Below, piece by piece: positions 13,825 to 19,782 of a DNA stretch of 30,156 nt. The notes beneath the pieces were generated by a model, which had not been told where the DNA came from, made no database searches, and worked only from the letters and a program-made list of their open reading frames with translations. This DNA comes from a virus: the IMG/VR virus record IMGVR_UViG_3300043409_000702, positions 1 to 30,156 of that record; one strand, given 5' to 3'. How positions within the stretch are numbered: position 1 is the first letter of the stretch; every line of letters starts with the position of its first letter. The translations under genes were made by a program, and so were the position numbers.

Positions 13825-14594
13825 TAACCGCAAAACTAGTTGACGTGATGGGCAATGACCTGGAAGTGGTCAAGGCCGCAAAGGTATCGTTTGACAATGA
13901 CGAAGACGTTGAACCTCAAGGATGGTATGATGTTGATCTTGAATGCGTATTACGAGAACAACCGATCTTAACTGATGCACAAAAAAACCTGATCAAGTAC
14001 CTTGTGCGAGGCATGACCAAGGCGGAATATCTGTATATTCTAAATAATCCGACACCAGCTAATCTGTGGAAGTGGCGAACCGCTGCACCACACGCCGCGC
14101 CGTTTGGTCATTGCTTCTTGTCGTTTGTGATTGAGGCCCCTGTTTTTGTTGCGCGTCAAATGGTCAAACACGAATATCTTCGCATGTCAGAGGTTAGCCG
14201 CCGCTACATCAAAGGCGAACCTGTATATTTTAAACCGGAAAAGTGGAGTGGCATTGCGGATAATGTGAAGCAGGGCGCGGGTGGATATCTAGACGATTGG
14301 GGGCAAGACGCCGCCAATTTAGCATGGTTTGAAGCTGTCCACGGCGCTGGGGATCAATATCACGATCTATTGCAGTTTGTAGCACCAGAAGAGGCGCGCA
14401 TGGTATTGCCGTTGTGTCATATGACCCGGTGGCGTTGGTCCGGTAGTTTGGACGCATTCATGAATATGCTAAAGATGCGACTTGATGCGCACACACAATC
14501 ACAAACGCGCTTGCTTGCTGGATTGATTGCTGATAAGGTCAAGCAAGCGTTTCCAGTGAGTTACGCGACATATGTAGAAGGGGATATTTTGTGA
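13821..14594 (+). CDS. thyX: Flavin-dependent thymidylate synthase
   Basis: 257 aa. ThyX converts dUMP to dTMP with FAD, NADPH and methylene-tetrahydrofolate. The signature region reads FVARQMVKHEYLRMSEVSRR at 109-128: the usual RHR is KHE here, while the S-x-x-S-R-R-Y end is kept. A preceding HAAPFGH replaces the common H-x-SPFEH. A C-terminal LKMRLDAHTQSQTRLLA helix matches the conserved Arg/Gln helix of the family. Divergent motifs of this kind occur in phage-type ThyX. It works with nrdJ and the MazG-like protein in dNTP supply, and is ATGA- or GTGA-coupled on both sides. Confidence 0.9.
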   Translation: MITAKLVDVMGNDLEVVKAAKVSFDNDEDVEPQGWYDVDLECVLREQPILTDAQKNLIKYLVRGMTKAEYLYILNNPTPANLWKWRTAAPHAAPFGHCFLSFVIEAPVFVARQMVKHEYLRMSEVSRRYIKGEPVYFKPEKWSGIADNVKQGAGGYLDDWGQDAANLAWFEAVHGAGDQYHDLLQFVAPEEARMVLPLCHMTRWRWSGSLDAFMNMLKMRLDAHTQSQTRLLAGLIADKVKQAFPVSYATYVEGDIL

Positions 14595-14794
14595 ACGTAA
14601 ACCTACACGAATTGATCAATCAACCGGGCGCAGGTAAAGCTGAAAAAATAATGCGCAAACAAGGCTATTGGAAACTAACACCAGTCGAAATCCTTTACAG
14701 TGTGCCGGATGATCAACTATCCAGTAAAAACAACGGTCTAATTGACCAAGCCATAAATGCCTTAGAACTCATGGAGTACCAAGAATGCAACTAA
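14591..14794 (+). CDS. Unknown protein, 67 aa
   Basis: GTG start overlapping the thyX stop (GTGA). Sequence ELINQPGAGKAEKIMRKQGYWKL then LIDQAINALELMEYQECN suggests two helices. Its end overlaps the dnaN start by 10 nt, tying it to the clamp gene. No family recognised. Confidence 0.72.
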   Translation: MNVNLHELINQPGAGKAEKIMRKQGYWKLTPVEILYSVPDDQLSSKNNGLIDQAINALELMEYQECN

Positions 14795-15870
14795 CCACAG
14801 AACGCCAAGACCTGCTAAACCTACTGGCTAAACTAATTCCAGTAGTCAACCGCAAGAACACCATTCCAATTCTTGCGAATATCGTACTTTCAGCAGATGA
14901 ATACCTGAAAGCCCGCGCGACTGATCTTGATATCGAAGTCACTGGATCATGCGCTGCAACGGTACTGCAACCGGGTGAAACAACCGTTAATGCGGCAATG
15001 CTATTTGATATCGTGAAGTCCCTACCATCTGGCGCGTTGATTGATATGACGTTGTTTGATAACAAGCTGACAATTAAGGCAGGTCGGTTTAAAACGAACC
15101 TAGCAACGCTAGATGTACAAGATTACCCTGTCATGGCGTCAAACGAATACGAAAGCGAGTTTGACATTCCATCCGCTGAATTTAAGCGCCTATTCGATAA
15201 AACCAAGTTTGCAATGTCCACAGATGAAACGCGATACTACCTGCAAGGCGTTTACCTGCACAACGCGGGCGGCAAAATGAAGGCCGTAGCAACAGACGGG
15301 TTTCGCTTGGCATTGGCGGACTATGAGGGTCATAGCGATGCGTTTGCGGGCGTGATTGTTCCGACTAAAACCGTCATGCTTATTAGCGGGCTATCAGATA
15401 TTGGCGATGTTTCATTGTCGATCAGCGAAACCAAGATCAGGTTTCAGCATGGTAGCACGACTGTTGTGTCTAAGGTTATCGAAGGCGTTTTCCCTGACTA
15501 TACCCGCGTTATTCCACAGAACAACCGCAACGTATTGATTGCCAGTGCGACTGTTATGAAGTCGGCGGCTAACCGCGTCGCATTGGTATCCGATGAACGC
15601 GCGCGGGCGGTTACTTTGACGGCGAGTGACGCACAGATTGCTATGACGGTTAAAGGTGCAAACGGCAACGATGCGGAAGAGTTTGTTGACGCTGAATACA
15701 CGGGAGATTCGTTGGTTATTGGTGTTAACTCGAAGTACCTTGCCGAGTGCTTGACGCTTTGTAATGGCGATGACGTTACGCTGAAAATGGGCGGGAACAT
15801 GGACCCGATCATCATTATTCCTAGTGATGATGCGGGTGTTTTGTTTGTAGTCATGCCGTCGCGTATCTAA
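14785..15870 (+). CDS. dnaN: DNA polymerase III beta subunit (sliding clamp)
   Basis: 361 aa, close to the full bacterial length of about 370. N-terminal domain: LLNLLAKLIPVVNRKNTIPILANI, matching the conserved 'RRNTIPIL' segment of DnaN. Middle: YYLQGVYLHN and VATDGFRLALADYEG, the typical second-domain motif. C-terminus ends VVMPSRI, the usual MPxR ending. Three domains of similar length can be traced. A phage-borne clamp would tether a host or phage polymerase during replication; no polymerase gene lies in the window. It is the last gene of the rightward operon, before a bidirectional terminator. Confidence 0.95.
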   Translation: MQLTTERQDLLNLLAKLIPVVNRKNTIPILANIVLSADEYLKARATDLDIEVTGSCAATVLQPGETTVNAAMLFDIVKSLPSGALIDMTLFDNKLTIKAGRFKTNLATLDVQDYPVMASNEYESEFDIPSAEFKRLFDKTKFAMSTDETRYYLQGVYLHNAGGKMKAVATDGFRLALADYEGHSDAFAGVIVPTKTVMLISGLSDIGDVSLSISETKIRFQHGSTTVVSKVIEGVFPDYTRVIPQNNRNVLIASATVMKSAANRVALVSDERARAVTLTASDAQIAMTVKGANGNDAEEFVDAEYTGDSLVIGVNSKYLAECLTLCNGDDVTLKMGGNMDPIIIIPSDDAGVLFVVMPSRI

Positions 15871-15876
15871 AATAAC

Positions 15877-15915
15877 AAAAACCCCGGACAACTCGCAAAA
15901 CTGTCCGGGGTTTTC
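15877..15915. terminator. Bidirectional intrinsic terminator between convergent operons
   Basis: 13-bp stem AAAACCCCGGACA / TGTCCGGGGTTTT with an 11-nt loop. A T-run follows the stem on both strands. It separates dnaN from the leftward genes ending at 15952. Confidence 0.93.
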
Positions 15916-15951
15916 TAACAACTAATAGCAAATACTAGCGACAACTAGCGT

Positions 15952-16320
15952 TTATTTGAATTGCGGATCATCTAGCAGTTTTAGCAATTCCTCGCGCATT
16001 GCATCCTTACCCGCAATCATTCCTAGCAACCTCAACCCACTATAGATGATCTTGCGCGCGTCGTATGCGTCGGTTGTGCCAGCCTTGACGCCGAAACGGC
16101 AGATAGCCTTGCCAATGTCTTTTAGGTGTAGGGCATAACCATGCCATTGCGTCTTAGCCTTGTATTCCATGAAGTCATTGAACGTCACCCATCCCGGCTG
16201 GAAGTCATAGTATGATGACGGGCCACCGTCGCTTGCAACTGGGGAGATAGTATCGTCTTCGCAGGGCATGTTGAATACAGCCATTGCCTCCATATCAGAA
16301 ATATATCGCCACTTAGCCAT
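15952..16320 (-). CDS. Unknown conserved-looking protein, 122 aa
   Basis: ATG at 16320 with GAGGTGAA upstream, overlapping the previous stop as TAATG. Begins MAKWRYISDMEAMAVFNMPC; the middle has WVTFNDFMEYKAKTQWHGYA and then ICRFGVKAGTTDAYDARKII. The spacing of Trp, His, Lys and Arg faintly recalls small phage MazG/DUF3310-like helical proteins, but essential acidic motifs are not clear, so no function is assigned. Last gene of the leftward operon. Confidence 0.72.
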   Translation of the reverse strand: MAKWRYISDMEAMAVFNMPCEDDTISPVASDGGPSSYYDFQPGWVTFNDFMEYKAKTQWHGYALHLKDIGKAICRFGVKAGTTDAYDARKIIYSGLRLLGMIAGKDAMREELLKLLDDPQFK

Positions 16321-16448
16321 TACTTCACCTCTTTCAATACCTTACACATTGCCAAAATCATATCGGGGAAGTCGTCGCGCTTGAACAATGCCACTCGCTC
16401 ATAACCGCGCATGACGTGAATTTCATTGTTGATTAGGTGCCATGTCAT
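16320..16448 (-). CDS. Small unknown protein, 42 aa
   Basis: The ATG at 16448 overlaps the phosphoesterase stop (ATGA) and the TAA overlaps the next ATG (TAATG). MTWHLINNEIHVMRGYERVA then LFKRDDFPDMILAMCKVL is a compact alpha/beta-like peptide; the final codons carry the ribosome site of the next gene. It fills the 125-nt gap exactly, which is the strongest argument for it. Confidence 0.65.
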   Translation of the reverse strand: MTWHLINNEIHVMRGYERVALFKRDDFPDMILAMCKVLKEVK

Positions 16449-17536
16449 CGCTTGATTGCCTCATGCCCGGTTAGAATTAACCCCTTCTTATCGTCAAACG
16501 TGTAAGCCGTCAAAGCGCGGCGGCTGGAAAACTGAGAACCGTATTCATCAGGCGGGCAGAACGCGCGCAAGGAATGCCACTTAATCCCGCCTAGGTCTTT
16601 GGTGCTATCGTGGTGAATATGCCCTGTCAGAACGTGCCTATCGCGCGTATCCGACCAGAACGGGCAAACGTCCGCGATATGACTTACAAGACGTTGTGGT
16701 GGTGATTTATCGCCATGATGCGCGGCAAGTAACACAGTGCCGTGCTGGATCATGAATAGGTCTTTTGGGTTTTTTTCAATCTCGATGTTTTCAGCCAACC
16801 TATATCGTTCAGCAATGGCGAAAATCAATACAAGATGCGAGTGAATGTCATGATTTCCTCGCAAAACTCGAATTGTAATGCGTCGATGTTTTTCGGCCAT
16901 TCTGTCGATTGTTTCGCAGATAACCTTGATTGCGGTATCAATGACTTTGAAGTGCCGACCATCAACATCTAGCTTGTGCTTTGATTGTGGCGTTTCTGAA
17001 CGTGTATCATCTGCATGTAGCGTATCACCACCAAGGATTAGAACGGCGTGATCACTGGCCGGGGTAATGGCGTCTAGACCATCGAAAGCCGCGCGCATAT
17101 CCGACACGGAATATGATAGATCATAATCATCCGCCCCGGTTTCTTTACCCCATGCCGCCATGCCGATGTGCCAATCCATTACAGGATAGACGGTCATTAG
17201 GTTTTGATTGCGCGCGGCAATTGGATTGGGCCGATACGCTGGAATATCGGTAAACGCATCCTTGACCAATTCAAGCACGTTAGCCGCATCAGCAACCGAT
17301 GGCCTGAGCAGAACACTATAACCCGGCTGTGTCTTATCCCAAACGACGCTAGGAACCATGTTAGTGCCGATAGCTGACATTGCGCGGGTTATTGCTGGAT
17401 CGACTGTAGCGCGGGCTTTGGCGCGTTTCCGCTTGGACCATGCGGCTTGCACTGTAATACCATGATGCGCGGCGTATTCGTTAACGTTGAATGACTTCTT
17501 TGGACTTGTTAGGTATTCTTCATTGTAATCAGTCAT
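16445..17536 (-). CDS. Calcineurin-like metallophosphoesterase with N-terminal HTH-like segment
   Basis: 363 aa. All five metal-binding blocks are present: D121-x-H123 (DWHIG), GGD (169-171), GNHD (227-230), H273 (AHHGD) and GHIH (305-308). Residues 17-42 (NVNEYAAHHGITVQ then AAWSKRKRAKAR) look like a helix-turn-helix with a basic arm. Mre11/SbcD-type nucleases share this catalytic fold, and phage relatives are thought to act on nucleic acid; here the DNA-binding-like N-terminus supports that, but no SbcC/Rad50 partner is present. ATGA overlaps on both sides place it in one operon with its neighbours. Confidence 0.92.
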   Translation of the reverse strand: MTDYNEEYLTSPKKSFNVNEYAAHHGITVQAAWSKRKRAKARATVDPAITRAMSAIGTNMVPSVVWDKTQPGYSVLLRPSVADAANVLELVKDAFTDIPAYRPNPIAARNQNLMTVYPVMDWHIGMAAWGKETGADDYDLSYSVSDMRAAFDGLDAITPASDHAVLILGGDTLHADDTRSETPQSKHKLDVDGRHFKVIDTAIKVICETIDRMAEKHRRITIRVLRGNHDIHSHLVLIFAIAERYRLAENIEIEKNPKDLFMIQHGTVLLAAHHGDKSPPQRLVSHIADVCPFWSDTRDRHVLTGHIHHDSTKDLGGIKWHSLRAFCPPDEYGSQFSSRRALTAYTFDDKKGLILTGHEAIKR

Positions 17537-17757
17537 TTGTAATCATCCTTACCAGAGATTAGTCCATTCTCTAGCAGGAACCTACGCCCTGTGCTATTCA
17601 TCCAGTCATTGCGCCACTCGTTTGGTGTAGTTACTCCAATATTACCCGCGCGATAACCTTCCTCAAACGCCAATCGCATGAAGTACTGGAATTGTTGGAA
17701 TACTGGATCATTTGCGTAATTGATTGGCGGGGCTGTCAGTACATCATCTGCGTTCAT
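17533..17757 (-). CDS. Unknown protein, 74 aa
   Basis: ATGA-coupled upstream and downstream. The pattern FQQFQYFMRLAFEEGYRAG then NEWRNDWMNSTGRRFLLENG resembles small phage proteins described only as hypothetical. Helical, soluble. Next to the phosphoesterase, but a link is not shown. Confidence 0.75.
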   Translation of the reverse strand: MNADDVLTAPPINYANDPVFQQFQYFMRLAFEEGYRAGNIGVTTPNEWRNDWMNSTGRRFLLENGLISGKDDYK

Positions 17758-18017
17758 ACCGGATCACCCAACGCGCGAAACTGCCAGTCAAGACCTGCAC
17801 CTACTAGACAAGACTGCCCGTCATGCGTGTCAACAATCGTAATCCACCCTTCTGTTTGATGCACCCAAACGACCATTGTCGCGGCTTCTGCATCGCCAAT
17901 GAATACAGGCTCATATCCTTTGGCGTCTAGGTGTTCGTATGCGTCGGCGCGTGGCATACAGTCCAGCGCATAAGCGGGCGCGGCAATGATGGTTAATAGT
18001 GCGGCGATTTTAAGCAT
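17754..18017 (-). CDS. Small exported protein, 87 aa
   Basis: Strong GGAGGG before ATG 18017. The N-terminus MLKIAALLTIIAAPAYALDC is a clear Sec signal peptide with likely cleavage after AYA. The LDC does not meet the lipobox rule (Asp before Cys), so a lipoprotein is unlikely. The mature protein is about 70 aa, with two cysteines that could form a disulfide, and WITIVDTHDGQSC. First gene of the leftward operon ending at 15952. Acts in the periplasm or outside; function unknown. Confidence 0.78.
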   Translation of the reverse strand: MLKIAALLTIIAAPAYALDCMPRADAYEHLDAKGYEPVFIGDAEAATMVVWVHQTEGWITIVDTHDGQSCLVGAGLDWQFRALGDPV

Positions 18018-18152
18018 TTAACCCTCCATAGGTTGCAATGCTTCCACCTAATCACATTTTATCAAGGTTGTAAAGGTTCCGATTGTCTTCGCCGTAGGAG
18101 GTATAGGCAGCGGGATACAATCGGGAAAACCGCATGTGCATTGTAACATGAA

Positions 18153-18178
18153 AAACCCCGCCTAAAAAGACGGGGTTT
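18153..18178 (-). terminator. Leftward terminator after the tRNA region
   Basis: Stem AAACCCCG / CGGGGTTT with a 10-nt loop, 6 nt beyond the tRNA-Trp CCA. On the minus strand a TTTTTC run follows, so it ends the tRNA transcript. The 135 nt from here to 18017 hold an AT-rich TAAAAT box (18059-18064, minus strand) that could be a -10 for the exported-protein operon, without a good -35. Confidence 0.8.
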
Positions 18179-18184
18179 AATAAT

Positions 18185-18258
18185 TGGCGAGGGTGCTAGG
18201 AATCGAACATAGGCTTTCAGTTTTGGAGACTGATGTGATACCACTTCACTACACCGAC
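18185..18258 (-). tRNA. tRNA-Trp (CCA), imperfect acceptor stem
   Basis: 74 nt including an encoded CCA. D stem GTGA/TCAC with loop AGTGGTA; anticodon arm TCAGT-CTCCAAA-ACTGA gives anticodon CCA (Trp); T loop TTCGATT. The acceptor GTCGGTG / CACCCTC has adjacent T-T and C-C mismatches at 2:71 and 3:70, and the T stem has one mismatch (52:62). The fold is otherwise canonical. It may be a diverged or decaying tRNA. Confidence 0.8.
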
Positions 18259-18413
18259 TTAATTAAATACCGTTAGCCTTTGATACCCCAGATAGCGATT
18301 TAGCGTGTCGCCCCTAGACTTATATCCCGCGACGGATCAAGCGCGGTAGAAACGCAACTCAGGTTTTTCACCTATACCACAATACAGGTATTGCCAAGAC
18401 ACTTGCGCTTTTG

Positions 18414-18512
18414 TGTCCCCGCATTTGTGGTGGATTACATTTCCCGCCATTTTGGCTTAAATCGGGGTTAGCGATCTTAGGTCTAATGTAACCCGCCACA
18501 AATGCGGGGATT
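18414..18512. repeat. Long inverted repeat between tRNA elements
   Basis: Arms 18417-18441 and 18485-18509 (25 nt each) pair at 23 positions; one mismatch is a G-U in RNA on one strand. The core CCCCGCATTTGTGG is perfect. The loop is 43 nt. The surrounding 18259-18513 has no convincing gene; it also contains shorter hairpins (GTCGC/GCGAC at 18307-18333; GACAC/GTGTC near 18397-18416), so a structured RNA is possible. Confidence 0.85.
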
Positions 18513-18517
18513 TAGTT

Positions 18518-18602
18518 GACTGCGGGCAGGACTCGAACCTGCATCAAGGAATACCCGCAATGGGGCTGGCTTACCATTCACCAATTACATCACACCGCAG
18601 TC
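18518..18602 (-). ncRNA. tRNA-like element without a readable anticodon arm
   Basis: The ends pair as GACTGCGG / CCGCAGTC and a canonical T arm is present (GCAGG-TTCGAGT-CCTGC directly before the 3' acceptor strand). The 52 nt between acceptor and T arm do not form a normal D arm plus anticodon arm with T33 and purine 37; instead they fold as a long imperfect hairpin with GCCC/GGGT inside. CCA is not encoded. The length of about 84 nt would suit a class II tRNA, but I could not assign an anticodon. It could be a decayed tRNA, a tRNA mimic or a tRNA with an unusual core. Confidence 0.45.
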
Positions 18603-18629
18603 ATAGTTGACCGTCTTTCCGGTCTGTCA

Positions 18630-18697
18630 TCGGTTTGCAGGATATTCGAACTTCCTGCCAACGCCTACCCGGCGCATCATATGGGCCGCCCAACCGA
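18630..18697 (-). ncRNA. Second, weaker tRNA-like fold
   Basis: Ends TCGGTT / AACCGA pair over 6 bp; a T-arm-like hairpin GCAGGA...TCCTGC contains TTCGAA; a GCGCC/GGCGT hairpin sits at the anticodon-arm position. The loop sizes are not canonical. A 5-bp hairpin GACCG/CGGTC (18609-18624) separates it from the previous element. Reported as a possible tRNA remnant only. Confidence 0.2.
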
Positions 18698-18789
18698 AAG
18701 CCACGCTAGTAACCCGAAACGGTGCGCATTATTAAGAGGCGGAACGGGTATTGATTTCTTTGCGCGTTACAGTCGCGCCCCTGTTTAGT

Positions 18790-18852
18790 TTAAAGTACGC
18801 CGTTATGAACGAGGCCGAAAAGGAAAACTACGAGAACACCAACGATAGCCAT
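18790..18852 (-). CDS. 20-aa hydrophobic micropeptide
   Basis: ATG at 18852 is preceded by GGAGGG with 8 nt spacing, as strong as any ribosome site here, and by a TTGACA promoter. The product MAIVGVLVVFLFGLVHNGVL is almost entirely one transmembrane helix. It is read before the tRNA-like region on the same predicted transcript. It might be a leader peptide controlling the RNAs behind it, or a membrane-active peptide next to the lysis genes. Too short for homology. Confidence 0.5.
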   Translation of the reverse strand: MAIVGVLVVFLFGLVHNGVL

Positions 18853-18892
18853 GATTTAAACCCTCCAAGGTTTTGTTTGTTTCAGTACGGTA

Positions 18893-18921
18893 TATTTAGC
18901 ACTACCTGCGCAACCTGTCAA
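18893..18921 (-). promoter_or_regulatory. Leftward promoter for micropeptide and tRNA region
   Basis: Minus strand TTGACA (18921-18916, inside the last codons of the holin-like gene), 17-nt spacer, TAAATA (18898-18893, 3 of 6). Predicted start near 18886. The -10 is weak. Confidence 0.45.
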
Positions 18922-19255
18922 CAGATGATTGTAAAAAAATAAAACCCACGACAATCATCCCCAGATTTTCCAGACTTGGCGACAATCCATCCGTGACGCC
19001 TAGCCCTAAAACCTTATCCCAAATCACCAATTTACCGTAGTAAATCAAGAACATAACAGCAAACGCCGCCTGAACTGGCGCAATCCATCGCCCGCCAGCA
19101 ATCACCGCAGCTTGCCTTGCCTGTAGTTGCGCAATTGTCACATCTGCCGCAATCCGCGCCTCATCGGTCTGCGCATTGGCCTTTGCCGTGTAAGCATCTG
19201 CCAGCTTTCCCGCCAATCCCCCTAGGACGTTAAACCAAATCACCGTCCACCCCAC
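18902..19255 (-). CDS. Holin-like two-span membrane protein, 117 aa
   Basis: N-terminal helix with an Ala/Gln/Thr-rich charged segment (YTAKANAQTDEARIAADVTI, about 22-41), then two hydrophobic spans at about 56-80 (RWIAPVQAAFAVMFLIYYG) and 95-111 (ENLGMIVVGFIFLQ). This layout is familiar from phage lysis regions, where such proteins are called putative holins. It lies last in the endolysin cluster and overlaps the previous gene by 26 nt. Likely role: inner-membrane hole formation or regulation of lysis timing; inferred from topology and location. Confidence 0.7.
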   Translation of the reverse strand: MGWTVIWFNVLGGLAGKLADAYTAKANAQTDEARIAADVTIAQLQARQAAVIAGGRWIAPVQAAFAVMFLIYYGKLVIWDKVLGLGVTDGLSPSLENLGMIVVGFIFLQSSVDRLRR

Positions 19256-19466
19256 TCATTCTAACGTGTTGCCGCCTCAGTTGTTCCGACATATGCGCGT
19301 AGGCCATTGGGGATACCTCATAAACGGCCTGCACTTTCCAGCCGCTACCGTCCGGGATTTCTGCCCATACCACGTAGGCGTCGCCATCCTTTCCGATATA
19401 TAGCCCCTCGGCATAATCAGGACCGGGCCATGCGACTGGGAATAGGACTGGGGTTAGGCGTCGCAT
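19230..19466 (-). CDS. Unknown protein, 78 aa, lysis cluster
   Basis: The ATG at 19466 has GGGAGG upstream and lies within the last codons of the 51-aa gene. Soluble; contains KDGDAYVVWAEIPDGSGWKV, compatible with a small beta-sheet protein, and ends beyond the start of the holin-like gene. No signal peptide or span. Function unknown. Confidence 0.72.
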   Translation of the reverse strand: MRRLTPVLFPVAWPGPDYAEGLYIGKDGDAYVVWAEIPDGSGWKVQAVYEVSPMAYAHMSEQLRRQHVRMSGVDGDLV

Positions 19467-19609
19467 TTGTTAGCCTCCCTTCGAAAACGCCGCCGATATT
19501 GGCGTTTGATATTAGCTGAAATGCCTGCGCGTCGCGTGTAGCACAATAACTTTCGCCAGCAGCTAAACACGTCATATTCAGCGCCGCCTCGGAGCGGGAT
19601 GCGTTTCAT
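19454..19609 (-). CDS. Small very basic protein, 51 aa
   Basis: The ATG at 19609 overlaps the stop of the 58-aa gene (ATGA). It begins MKRIPLRGGAEYDVFSCWRK and ends in a run of arginines and lysines (NIKRQYRRRFRREANK). I recognise this pattern (MKR.PL..G.EYD....WR ... RRR.RR) as a recurring short phage protein near lysis or structural genes, without known function. The basic C-terminus may bind nucleic acid. Missed by a simple length cut-off. Confidence 0.75.
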   Translation of the reverse strand: MKRIPLRGGAEYDVFSCWRKLLCYTRRAGISANIKRQYRRRFRREANKCDA

Positions 19610-19782
19610 GGTTTGCCAACTGGCGTAGTCGTCACCATCCGCAGCGCCATGTTAGACATAGCAAGCCCCAGCGTGAAGTATGGCAAGTATTGATCGGGAA
19701 TGATCGAAGTCCACTCTTGCAACTCGGCAATGGTGACGACGATTGAAAGCCCGTTTACAAGTAGAGTTTTCCAGCCCTTCAT
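19606..19782 (-). CDS. Small protein of lysis cluster, 58 aa
   Basis: The ATG at 19782 overlaps the endolysin stop (ATGA). MKGWKTLLVNGLSIVVTIAE then IIPDQYLPYFTLGLAMSNMA: two moderately hydrophobic segments (about 6-19 and 34-47) that may be membrane-associated. It recalls small proteins that accompany phage lysozymes and may tune the holin. Coupled genes on both sides support it. Confidence 0.75.
   Translation of the reverse strand: MKGWKTLLVNGLSIVVTIAELQEWTSIIPDQYLPYFTLGLAMSNMALRMVTTTPVGKP

Noticed and set aside
18055-18141. Leftward 29-aa ORF (MHMRFSRLYPAAYTSYGEDN...) just past the tRNA terminator
   Set aside because: No ribosome site; all three frames are open here by chance. It could be real if conserved elsewhere.
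18062-18244. Leftward 60-aa ORF across the terminator and tRNA-Trp
   Set aside because: It covers a tRNA and an intrinsic terminator and has no ribosome site.
18337-18450. Leftward 37-aa ORF overlapping the inverted repeat
   Set aside because: Composition is protein-like (HHKCGDTKAQVSWQYLYCG) but there is no ribosome site and part of it is the hairpin arm; left uncalled.
18516-18788. Rightward 90-aa ORF over the tRNA-like elements
   Set aside because: It lies antisense to the T arms, has no ribosome site and shows no protein-like pattern.
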